DNA from: Nissolia schottii
Lineage: Eukaryota; Streptophyta; Magnoliopsida; Fabales; Fabaceae
Assembly: GCA_003254905.1 (NCBI GenBank)
Contig: QANU01014997.1
Coordinates: 310,001-374,000, forward strand
DNA length: 64,000 nucleotides
Reading direction: 5' to 3'
A program made the position numbers and the translations under genes. The notes below the pieces were generated by a model that was not told the origin of the DNA, did not search any database, and saw only the letters and a list, made by a program, of their open reading frames with translations. Of this stretch, positions 39,001 to 51,000 are shown one piece after another; position 1 is the stretch's first letter; the number at the start of each line of letters is the position of its first letter.

Positions 39001-42000
39001 GGATTTTACAAAACTTTAAAAAACATGATTTGATTGATATAAAAGATTTAACTAATGCTAATTTAAAATAATAGATGATGCATAGTTTTTCTTTTCTTCT
39101 CTTTTTTACTTTTTTAAAACTCAATAAAAAATTAATGCTAACAATGTCAATATTTCTATAGTTACATTCTAGCAGATGTTAGATATTTGTACATGTTTAA
39201 CTCATTACAAGTAGAATAAACAACTTTATCTGTTATAACAGCTACTGTTATGGCTCTTTTGGCAGCTTGGGTCTATGCCCTGTAATTAGTATATGTTAGT
39301 CAAAATTCTTCGTGGTACTTCCGTGCGTACATAGGTTCATTTAGTTTTGCATTGTATGACATGGAAGTTAGAATTTGGTATTCCTAACTGAGTTACATAC
39401 TTCTCATAGTGCTGAAGTCACCTCTGATGGCCAGTGGGTGAAGAACTATCCATTTTGGAAATTATTAGTTCACCCATGCATATTTGACTTTATATTAAGT
39501 ACTTATTTTCATCTTGATTATGTTATGTTACTGATTCTGTACTATTTATTAATATGATATCAGGAAGGAAAAAACTGGTGTTGACCGTCTGTCCCTCAGA
39601 CAAGCTGTTATATTCATTTGTGCGACAAATCGGCCAGATGAATTAGATCTTGAATTTGTTCGTCCTGGACGTATTGATCGTCGTCTTTACATTGGTTTGC
39701 CTGATGCCAAGCAAAGAGTCCAAATTTTTGGTGTACATAGTTCTGGAAAGCAACTTGCAGATAATGTGGATTTTGAAAAGGTTTATGCTTTATCTATTGA
39801 TAGTTGGTTCAATATATTTTTTTTTAAATTGAACCCTCCAGAATGTGTTTGTTTTACTTCTCAACAGCTTGTCTTCCGAACTGTTGGATTCTCGGGAGCA
39901 GATATAAGAAACCTTGTCAACGAAGCAGCAATAATGTCGGTAGGTTTCTGCTGCCTAGACTGTTATATAGCCTATTTGCATGCTACTATGACTTCAGATT
40001 ATCCGACCTTCTATAATTCTTCCATATGCCAGATCCTGTGCCTTCAATCTAATTTTATGTTTCGAAAATGGAAAGGAAAATATGATTAACCTAACAGTAA
40101 TAAACTGAAACTAAAATTCGTAGATATAACGTGTTACAAAACATTTAACTTAATGCTCCTATGTATACTAATTATTAGCTGAGTACTAGCACTATTCTAT
40201 TTCCCGTTTCAGAATCTTGAGTCACTATTTCCTTCTGTAACAACTGGTACCAAACTCACGAAATAGGACAGAATTTAAAGAGAAATTATTTAAGATAGGA
40301 CCCAATTAGGTCTGTTCTGGTCTCTCAGAAAACCTGCCTCCTCTCCCTTAATTCTCTTCTATTTATAGACTACTTCATAACTTATTTTATTCTTCCTAAC
40401 CAATCTCATCCTAATAATATCTTCCTAACTAACAAAATCTTATTTTAATAACCGCAAATCAAATCTGCTCTCCCCTATCTGTTTGGCTTCTCCTTCGGCT
40501 GTAGCTGAAGGGCAGTGGTGGAATTCTTGAAATTCTCCTTGCTTTATCCACTTCTACTTCCTGATTACTAGGGGATACGTAACAATACCCTCCCTTTCAA
40601 GACGCACCTTGTCCTCAAGGTGAAAATTTGGAAAATAGTGCAGAATATCTGTTGCCGACTCCCAAGAGTTATTGAATTCTGGTAGATTCTTCCACCAGGG
40701 CAAAACTTCAAGCTCTCCTGCTTCATTTTTTCTGGCAACGAGTACTTGTTTTGGTTCAACCATCAATTCCCAATATTCGGTCAAAGCTTGAGGTAGTGGC
40801 TGTGATGGTGTATTGGCCTTGACGCATTTCTTGAGGAGTGAAACATGAAAGACTGGGTGCATGCGAGTGGAGTTAAAGAAGCTTAAGTTTATAAGCTACA
40901 TGCCAATCCTTTCCAATACTTCATAGGGACCACAGAATCTAGCACTGAGTTTCTAGTTCATTTTTTTGGCTAATGATCGCATTCGATATGGTTGGATCTT
41001 AAGAAAAACCATATCACCGGGTTGGAATTCCACCTCTTTTCGCTTCTTGTCTGCATATATCTTCATTCTGTGTTGAGCTTGGTTCAGATGTAATTTCAAT
41101 TCATCTAGTATCTGATTTCTTTCTTGCATCAAGCCTTCTATCTCATCGATTGTGGCTCCTCCTTCTCCTCTTAGTAGTGGTGGTGGTTCTCTGCCATACA
41201 AGACTTTAAACGACGACATTTTAATGGATCCATGGTAAATGGTATTGTACCAATACTCAGCCCATGGCAACCATTTCGGCCACTGCCTTGGTTTGCCGCC
41301 TGAAAAGCATTGGAGGTAAGTCTCAACGCATTTGTTGACTGCCTCACTCTGCCTATCCGATTGAGGATGGTATGCCGAGGTCACCTTGAGTTTAGTTCCT
41401 GCTTCTTTAAAGATTTCAGTCCAAAAAGTACTCATGAATAATCTATCCTTGTCGGAAACAATGGAAGTTGGAAAACCATGCAGCTTGACTACTTCTTGCA
41501 CAAACAGGGTTGCTATCTCTTTAGCTATATACGGATGGGAAAGGGCAAAGAAATGAGCACATTTGGTCATTCGATCTACCACCACCATTATTGTATCTTT
41601 CCCCATTGCCTTAGGTAAGCCACCAATGAAATCCATGGTGATGTCAGCCCAAACGTTTTCTGGAATGGGTAGAGGTTGTAATAGTCCTGCTAGTGCTAGA
41701 TTCTGGTGCTTATTTGTTTGACATACCTCACATTCTCGTACATATTCTAGGATTCGTTTCTTCATTCCTTCGCAATACACAACCCCAAATATCCTTTATA
41801 AGTTTTGAAATGTCCTGGATGCCCTCCTGTCTTGGATTCGTGAAATTCTTGTAGTATAAGTGGTATCCATTTTGAGCTTTTGGACATCACCAGTCACCCT
41901 TTGTAGTATAACCTCCCTTTCCTTAGTTCAAAACTTGGATGTCAATCTGTGTTCTGCGGCAAGTCTTGGACAATACCCAATAACTTTGGGTCGCGCGTTG

Positions 42001-45000
42001 GACTTCTTCTATCCCTTCCCATTCGGTTGTCAGAGCCATGGTGAGAGCTGAAAATTGAATCTTCTGAGATAGTGCACCAGCTACCTGATTCTCCCGTCCA
42101 GCCTTATATTTGATTGAGAAGTCGTATCCTATCAGCTTGGATACCCATTTCTGCGGTTCTTCTCCCCCAAGTCGTTGTTCTAACAGAAATTTGAGGCTCT
42201 TCTAATCGGTGTATACCACGAAATGCTGTCCACGTAGGTAGTGCCTCCACTTCTGAATGGCAAGAACAATTCACATTAATTCTCTCTCATATACAGACTT
42301 TTGCTGGTTCCTTTCCGATAGCTTGTGACTCATGTAAGCTATGCGTCTTCCTTCCTATGACAAAACTGCCCCGATCCCCTTCCCTGAGGCATCTGTCTCG
42401 ATTGCCAATGGTTTGGAAAAAGAGGGTATTGCCAACACTGGGACAGTCACCATTGCCTGCTTTAATTTGTCAAAGGATTGATGAGTTTCCTTGTCCCACC
42501 GAAAGCTATCCTTTTTCAGTAATTGTGTTAATGGCCATTCAATCCTTCCATAGTTCTTTACAAACCTGCAATAGTATCCTGTGAGCCACAAGAATCTTCT
42601 CAGACTCGTAGCATTGACACAAAGTTGTCTAGCACTAACACAAGAATCCTTGGGACCCGGCCAGTCTAGCATGTCTTGTATCTTCATTGGATCAGTTGCC
42701 ACTCCTTATGCAGTGATTATGTCCCAGATATTCTATCTTTACTTGTTCAAAGTTGCATTTCTTCTTGTTGAGGTATAATTGTTGTTGTCTCAACACTTTG
42801 AACACTTGCTTTAAATGTTGCACGTCGTGCTCTTGATTCGGACTGTAGACCAGAATATCATCAAAGAAAACTAACACAAACTTTCGCAGATATGGCTTTA
42901 ATATGTTATTCATTAAAGCTTGGAAGGTTGATGGTGCATTACTCAAGCCAAAAGGCATGACTCTGAACTGGTAGTGCCCTTTATGAGTCTTGAAGGCTGT
43001 TTTCTTAATATCTTCACGCATTCTGATTTGGTGGTACCCGGATTTTAGATCCAACTTGGAAAAAATGCTGGCCCCTTCGATCTCGTCTAGTAACTCTTCA
43101 ATCAGTCGGATTGGGAATTTATCTGGTACAGTCACCTTGTTTAGTGTTCTGTAGTCCACACAAAATCACCACCCTCCATCTTTCTTCTTAACCAGAATGA
43201 TTGGGCTAGAGAAAGGGCTGTTACAAGGCTGTATCACTTCTGATCGCAGCATCTCGTCCACCATTTTTTCTATCTCATCTTTCTGATAATGAGGGTACCT
43301 GTAGTGCCGTAGATGTGGGATCTGGGCTCCCTCCTTAAGGGTGATAGTATGATCTGGCTCTCGTTGTGGTGGCAGCCCTTGAGGTTTCTGAAATAAATCC
43401 TGGTATTCTTCTAAGAGATTCTGGATGTTGTTGGACAGTTGTGCTTCATCTTCTGCTGTTTCTGTGTGTTCAACCTGAATTATAAGAAATCCCTCATCTC
43501 TCCCTTTTAATGCATTAAGAGTAGCTTTCCATGATGCCTTACTTCGACTTAGGGACGGGTCTCCCCTCAATATATATTCCTTCTCTCCTTCCCTCCAACT
43601 TATCATTATTTCATTGTAATCCCCCCACAAATCTCCCTAAACTTGCCATCCAGCCTGCTCCCAATACCACTTCAGTTTGGCCCAGCTCCATTACAAAGAA
43701 AGGTTGGGTTATCTGCAGTCCTTGGACTTCGATCACTACATTTTCACGACCTAGATTTCCCTTCTCAATGTTTCCATTCCCTACCTCCACTTGAAACTCC
43801 TTTACGCTTGTTGTTGGCAGCCTCAATCTTTTGATAATTTTGGTTGCTATGAAATTTGTGGAAGCTCCTGGATCAATGAGAACGATCACCTCTTCTCTTA
43901 TTTTCCCCTTGACTTTGAAGGTCGTGTGGGTGGTGAGTCCCCAATAACTATAAGAGGATAATTGTAGTTCTAGCTTCTGCATTTCCAGTTGTTGTTTTTC
44001 TGCCTCATCTGGTGACAAAATCTGCTCTTCTTTCTCTATTTCTGTTTCTTCTTCTACCAAAAAAATTTGACAATGTTTGAACTTGCACACATGATCTGGA
44101 CCCCATCTTTCTGCGACTTTGAAACACAATCCGTTTTTCTGTCTTTCGGCCCACTCTTCTGTTGATAGCTTGCGTGGTCCACTCCCTTTAGTTCTTGGCT
44201 GACTGCTGCTGCTAGCCCCTGAAGTTATTGCAATGGCGTGGGTGTTGTTGGCCATAATCTTTGAATTCTGGCCCACAATTCCACTTCTTGCTCTTGCAGC
44301 GTTTCCTGATATCATGGATAATTTAGACCTGTCCCATACTGTATTTCGATTCAACCCCAGGTTACTACCTCTATATGCTGTCTCAATCCTTCGGCCTCCT
44401 AGAGAAATCCCTGCATTCTTCCAAGCGGTGTTACGGGCTTCAATAGCTGCTGCTTCAATATCTGATAAAGATTCAAAATTGGCTATGTTCAGCTCTGCCT
44501 ATATTTCTTCCTTTAATCCATTCATAAAGATCCCCATTAAAGTGTCCTCATCCTAGTTGCGTTGGTTTCTGGCTGCAAGTTCAAAGTCACGACGATACTG
44601 CATAATAGTTTCATGTTGTCTCACGTCCAACAGAGGTCCCATCGGATTTGCAGTTGCTCCTGGTTGAAATCTCTTTTGGAGGTCTTGCTTGAATCTCGTC
44701 CAGGTGTGAAACGGAGTTTGCTCTTCCCACCATTCAAACTGTAACATCCCGATTTTTCCTGTGTGGAAATTTCACGTAATGAACAGTTAAAAGCCGGTCG
44801 GGAAGGCGAGAAAGTGGAATTTTTACCACTAACTCATAAAATTGCAGTTCGGGTTAGGGTTTCACGATCTCGCGAAATTGTGCTTGAGAGTTTGGACGAG
44901 TTTCAGTCCAATCGGGAATTTTTCTGGATACCGAAAATGCTCGTAAAATACACTAATAAGAAGATAAATGCAAGAATACCTTAATTGGACTTAGAATACT

Positions 45001-48000
45001 AACAAGAAAAATTAGTAGATCGCGACGGTATGTCCCGGATATTTTAGGGCATCCACACATGAGAGATTTCAGACAAAACGCGATCAAACGTGATCAAAAC
45101 TAGCCTGGAGGACTTGAAGCCATCCTCAGACAAGATATTTTCAAATAAATAATAATATAATAATAGAAAATGAAAATAAAGAAAAAGGAAAAGAAAAAGA
45201 AAAAGGAAAACAGGGCCTAGGGCCCTTTGTAACATCCCGCTTTTTCCCTAAGTAAAGATTTCATAAATTAATTAGGGGAAACAAGCTCTCACATGAGTTT
45301 ATAAGTTAAAGTGTCTGTAGAAGAAATTCTGCTCAGTTTCGTAAAATTCAGCAGGCACTAGAATAAATCATTTTTGTCATCCAAGTGCAATGATACGGTT
45401 ACGGAAGAAAGTTCACAAATACCTTAAATTAACCTAAATTATTCCTTAGGAAAATTAGTAGATCACAAGGACGTGATTGGAATATTTTTCGGATACCCGT
45501 ACGCAAAGTACCGAAATCGGGAACGACCAAACCTAATCAAAATTGATCTGTATGTGACCCTTAAATTCTTGGCCACAAAGGTGGCCAAGACTCAAGACCA
45601 ATACACGGCCAAAATTGAGCCAAATGGCCAAGTCAACATTCAAAGTGATGAATCATGGCATGAGTCACCTAGTAACTAGGCACCATGATGTCATTGATTA
45701 TGTCATCTTAGGGGCAAAATGGGAATTTTGCCCAAGGGCATTTTGGGAAGGAAAAATTTGTGGCTCTTGGCTATTATAAATAGCCCCTTGGATGACATAA
45801 AATTGATAGAAAGGAAAAACCTTAGCAAAGTTCTGTCCGTTTACACACTCAATCGTTACCCTGTCAAAACACTGACTCAGAGACTTTCCTTCACAGAACT
45901 TAGTCCAAGTTTCCCTAAGTTTCCTAAGCCCTAACTCTCCATAATCTCATCTTTAGAAATCATTCTTTATCTTCTTAAGCAAGAACCTTCATCCATAATC
46001 TTGAAGAACTACTTTGGTAGCAAGGAAACACAGGATACACGACTTTCAGAGTTTCTGCTGACTTGTGAAGATTTAGTCTCCAAGTGGGTAAACCGACTTA
46101 TCCACTGTCTATGTGATTGTATGTTAGATGATATATGATGTTAGGATGTTGTATGTGACCATGACTATTTATATGTGTTGTTGATATTTGTCTGGAACTG
46201 CTGGTGTTATCTGTGACTCTGTCAGAAATTAGGAAAGCCTAAGCTGGGAATAGGACTATAGCACGTTTTTAAGAGGAACTGTATGCTGGGAATTTTATCA
46301 TGAAAAACTAATCTTACTTTTGAACTCTACACGAAAAATTGAGTGGGGATGTCAAGTTTTGTGATTTTTGGAGTCCCCGATGAATTTCTCAGCAAACAGA
46401 CATAAAACGTTTTCAAGCAACAAGGGCAAAACGGGAATTTCGAGTTTTGGGACAGAAAAACTGGGTTGATTTTCAGAAAATATGGGTTTAGAACTATCCA
46501 AAACCTTAGGGCCAAGTCTTGAGTCCATCGGGTTTTTGAGAACTGAAATTCCAAAGAAAACAGGGCTTTACAGGGGGCAAAACAGCAATTTTGGGGAAAA
46601 TGGTAAAACAGTGATTTCGTGGATTTATGGCTGAAATCTGAATTTTTAAGTATGAAAATTGATCTTAGGACTATTAAAAACCTTGGGGTAAGGTCTTGGA
46701 CCTTTCCGGTTTCTGATCACTAATTCATGATAGAAAGCAGACGTTTTTATAAAAGCACTGATACACCTTAGTTTCAAGATATGCTCATGATTATGTTTTA
46801 TGTGGGCTATCGTAGGTTTTATGACATGATGAATTCCTTATGAACTGCAAGTGCTTATGTTTGAATATGGACACTTATGACGCTTTATGAGATATTGAGT
46901 TAGATTTATGCTAAGAACAGAAGGATAAGAGCTATACGAGAATGATGTATGATCTTGTATGTGGTGATGATATGTTATGAATGCTATGTGACTATATATG
47001 TGTTGATGCACTATGAGACTTGAAGGTCTATTATATTAAAGAAAGAAAGAAAAGAACCTAGGGCGTGACGTCACTAAGTCCCTAAATGGCAGTGATAATG
47101 CCAAGTGTCATTCTTTGATGAGTCTGGTATACTGAAAGATGATAAAGATGATGATAAGAACATTTCCCGGTCGTTTTACTATTCTTTGATGAGTATGGCA
47201 CTTCCGGTAGATTCACCATTCTTTGATGAGTATGGTGACAAGTCCGACTCTTGGAAATCCTATCATTCTTTGAAGAGTTTGACAGCTCCCCTCGCTATCC
47301 TTTGAAGAGGGTAGTTAATCCTCCGTTGGGTGGCTGATTATTCAAACCATTCAGGTTAAGCGTTGCCTGGTCACCAACGGTACGGAGATGAGCATGTTGC
47401 AGTTCTTTGGCCCCCAACTGCAAGGAAGAAGGACTTGAGTACTTGAGTACTTGAGTATGTGATATCCATGGTATATGTGATGAATATGATGCATGAGATG
47501 TATGTGTACGCTAGATGGCAAGGCATATTATGATGAGATTGAGAGTTTGTCTAAGAGTAGAATAGAGCACAGATGACATAGATAAGGAAAGATTAGGTTC
47601 CCTCAGTCACCTAGTAATTATAGGCAGCTGCTCAGGCTTAGCATGAATATTAATAACTAGTAGAGATGTAGTATAACTGTGACACGTAGAGACCCGTGAG
47701 CGGCGGAATCATAATTGAGAATAAAACGATCAGGAATGACTAAGGTTTCCCACTGAGAACGCAGAGTTCTCACACCCACTCCTTTATGGTTCTAGGTAAG
47801 CACGATGAGGACGTCAGCACTGTACGTGGAGAAGCAGACTTGTAGAAGATGAATTGAGGAATAGGATAGCAGGGGCTTGACTAAAGATGTTACGATCAAC
47901 CCTTAGTATAGTTCATATGTTGCACCACTGTGAGAAAGTACATGCATGTATTAACTATGATACTACCTATGTAAATGGTTGTGAATATATGCACTTGTCT

Positions 48001-51000
48001 GCTTATTGTTTGATGTGGATATGTTAGAGTGGTTATCCGTTAAGTATAAAGCTTTAACGTTTGCATTATACATTCTATTTGACGCACGACTCATATTTTA
48101 TATCACGTGTATAACGAAAAAGTTTCAAAACGATCCATATTTTCTAAGAAAGAATTATTTTCAAGGATAAAAGTAGGGGTTAAAAGTAACCCCAACCAAA
48201 GTAGATAACAATCTAGTAAGCATTGTTTGCGACGTACGCGTAAACAGCTAGCTAGGGTGTTACACCATTGGCTATAAATAGCCAACGTAACTTCAGAAAA
48301 CATAGCACATTTCTCTCCCTGCTTTCACAAATTTCCAATATCATTCGTGCACATTGCGGTAGTGCTGTCGGACTCCGGAAAAATCATAGGAGCACACCAT
48401 CGCGAAGAGGATATTATCTACATCAACTCTACCGATTCAGAATTTGCGTAGGAAGTGGGTAACCCTAATCCCACTGTCTATGTGGTTTTCTATATGATTT
48501 TATATATGCATATTTGTGTAACTGATTTAGAAAATGTTATGTGAAAAATATCTAGATCAAGCTGTGAAAATGATTTTGAGTAGTTTTGATGTTAGAAAGA
48601 CTTAACTGTACTTGTTGGAACATATGGAAATGATATTTGAAGTTACAGTGAAGGTTCTCTGTGGAAAATGTGAAAAATCACACTATGGATGAGTTTATCA
48701 CTATGTCATTCGAATGAACAAACCCTAGTCATTCGAATGACACGGAAATCTTCTCATCCTGGAGCATTTTTAACGAGTCATTCGAATGACCAAACCCTAG
48801 TCATTCGAATGACCATCAAATTCTACCCACGGAGAGGAATTTTAAGAGGTCATTTGAATGACCAAAACCTAGTCATTCAAATGACACTCCATTTTTACAA
48901 ACAGAGAGCCAAGTTTTCATGTCAATCGAATGAATAAGCCTTGTCATTCGAATGAGCACTGAAGAACTTGATATTTGAGTTGTTCTATAAGTTCCAACAA
49001 GTATATAAACTTGGACAATTGCATATAAAAACATGCATCATGAGGACTTAGTCGTCGTTACGACTTAGGACGACCGTAGATAATTAGGGGTTATCACCTA
49101 ATGTTATAACAAGAGCATAATGAAACCCTAGGGAACAAGGATATCTTAAGAAGGTTCTGGCCACAGAGGGCTCGGTAGACCTTGAAGAAAGTACGTAGTT
49201 ATATGATTAGGGTAATTCCCCCTTCTCGTGGCACGTCCAATGGACAAGCTCCTCACCATCCCCTCAGGGCTGACATCCCCTCAGTTGGGTGGTTGTACCT
49301 ATCGTTGCTCGATGTCTTCCTCCTATGAGCTTTACGTGGCTAGCTACCACACCGGTCAAGAGTGCTGTCGGGTCATCAACGATAGAGAACGCAAGGAGGT
49401 TGTAGCCACGGCCACGATTACAAAGGTGAAAGGACTACGAAGGATGCAGCCACAGGGCGCGTAAGAGAACCCCAGATCCCCCTCATGCATGAGATATATG
49501 TATGGATATATGCATGTAAGTATGTATGTATGTATGTGACACTTTTTGGGCCGATGTATGTGTATCTCTGTGGATATATGTAGAATTCCTAAAATCTATG
49601 CTATACCTGTTAAATGACTAATTATACGCATGGCTCTTAATTTCCTAACGTCAGTAGTTGCGCAAAAAGTTTCAAACCGGCCCCTATTTCTAGTAAAACC
49701 CTATTTGAAAAAAGTACTAATGAACGGCAAAAGTTCGCACCACCAAATGATAACCACCTAGTCGAGACGGCTTATGACTTAAGCACAAGCCAGCCAGCTA
49801 GGGTGTTTCACAAACCACGGCAATGCTTCCCTTGTTAGTGCCATGGCTGCATATTCCAATTTTTCTGCTGTCGCGATCTGGGCTACTCTGAAATATCTTT
49901 CGATTCGTACTAACCATTCACAAGCTTCTTCCCTTTCGAAGGTTGGAAGTTCCACCTTGCAGTTTACCCCTGATTTGGGTGGTCTCCCTGAACTAACTTC
50001 ATCTTCATCGTCTTCCTAGTTACGGTTTTTCTGGCTGTCCCTTTGTTCATCTCTTGCTCCAGGTTGTTGTCTTATGCTTTGATTTGCTAGTTGTTTCAGG
50101 ATCAATTCTATATTTCTGGTCTGCTTCTCCAATCTTCGTTCCAACGCCTCCATCTTGGTCTCATTGCTGAAGTCTGACGAGTGGATGCCACCATACGCAG
50201 CGTGCCCAAGAACGTGCTCTAATACCAGTTGTATCAATTGGTACCTAACGAAATAGGACAGAATTTAAAGAGAAATTATTTAAGGCCCCAATTAGGTCTA
50301 GCCTTAAAAATAACAAAATAGAAGAATGACAATTCTCGAAAAAGAGTGCTTTCTCGCCTGATCTGTTCTGGTCTCTCAAAAAACCTGTCTTCTCTCTCTT
50401 AATTCTCTTCTATTTATAGACTACTTCATAACTAACTTATTTTATTCTTCCTAACCAATCTCATCCTAATAATATCTTCCTAACTAACAGAATCCTAATT
50501 TAACTTTAAATAATATCTTCCTAACTAACAAAATCTTATCTTAATAACCGCAAATCAAATCTGCTCTCCCCTATCTGTTTGGCTTCTCCTTCGGCCGTAG
50601 CTGAAGGGAAGTGGTGGAATTCTTTAAATTCTCCCTGCTTTATCCAATTCTACTTCCTGATTACTAGGGGGTTACGTAATACCTTCACAAAACCCTAAAA
50701 ATAGGAATCAAAAGTAAAATAACTTAAACTGTTCTCGTATCCACAACTTTTATAGTTTGCATGTCTCCACCTATTCTTGGGACTTTTTTTTCCCCCTTCT
50801 GAAATCTAAATGATAGTGTCCTCAGAATTAGTTTTGATTTTGGTTTTTCTTTATTCTGTCCAGCTGTCTTCTAGCCCAAATACCAGGTGTTGGTCTCTAG
50901 ACCCATCTGTACTGTTTTCTTGTAATTTATAGTTTCAACTAATTCATTCCTTAAACAAAACCTCCTTCCTTCTTTATAAAACTACTTGGAAGTCCAAAGC

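Larger units (their letters stand above)
45228..48264 (+). mobile_element. Solo LTR nested in the solo LTR (third level)
   Basis: TGTAACATCCCGCTTTTTCC to TAGCTAGGGTGTTACA, 3.04 kb. Flanks CCCTT (45223..45227) and CCATT (48265..48269) are a duplication with one mismatch. Internal landmarks: a conserved box with TTAGTAGATCACAAGG near +220; TATAAATAGCC near 45775, a possible promoter TATA; the GAGAACGCAGAGTTCTC hairpin near 47756; and the small ORF at 47786. A 5-base-period look-alike TTCTTTGATGAGT.TGG motif repeats near 47111, 47186, 47218 and 47265. Confidence 0.85.
44740..49810 (+). mobile_element. Solo LTR inserted in the chromovirus gag, itself interrupted
   Basis: TGTAACATCCCGATTTTTCC to CCAGCTAGGGTGTTTCA with CAAAC duplicated on both sides (44735..44739 and 49811..49815). 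Subtracting the nested LTR at 45228..48264 leaves about 2.03 kb. Its ends and internal order match the long gypsy LTR type at 2125 and 6489. It carries the 72-bp palindrome array (48705..48956). No primer site or coding region remains. Confidence 0.9.
40236..50681 (-). mobile_element. Gypsy chromovirus with LTRs and TSD, split by nested LTRs, intron 11
   Basis: The element is flanked by CCTTC on both sides (40231..40235 and 50682..50686). Left LTR 40236..40584 (TGTAACAACTGGTACC to TACGTAACA); right LTR 50230..50681 (TGTATCAATTGGTACC to TACGTAATA). A polypurine tract on the minus strand (GAAAGGGAGGGTAT) abuts the left LTR, and a primer site complement GCTCTAATACCA (50216..50227) abuts the right LTR. 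Coding runs on the minus strand from gag (50.2 kb) to the chromodomain-like end (40.6 kb). It is interrupted within gag by 44740..49810. Removing that insert and one TSD copy rejoins gag. Confidence 0.92.

Noticed and set aside
48705..48956. CRISPR-like array (regular repeats and spacers)
   Set aside because: The units are palindromes with near-identical spacers in a plant LTR. Spacers are not unique and no cas genes exist.
44740..49810. TIR DNA transposon because ends read TGTAACA... and ...TGTTTCA
   Set aside because: The same termini are followed by a tRNA-Met primer site and gag at 9602, and the 5-base target duplication fits LTR retrotransposition.
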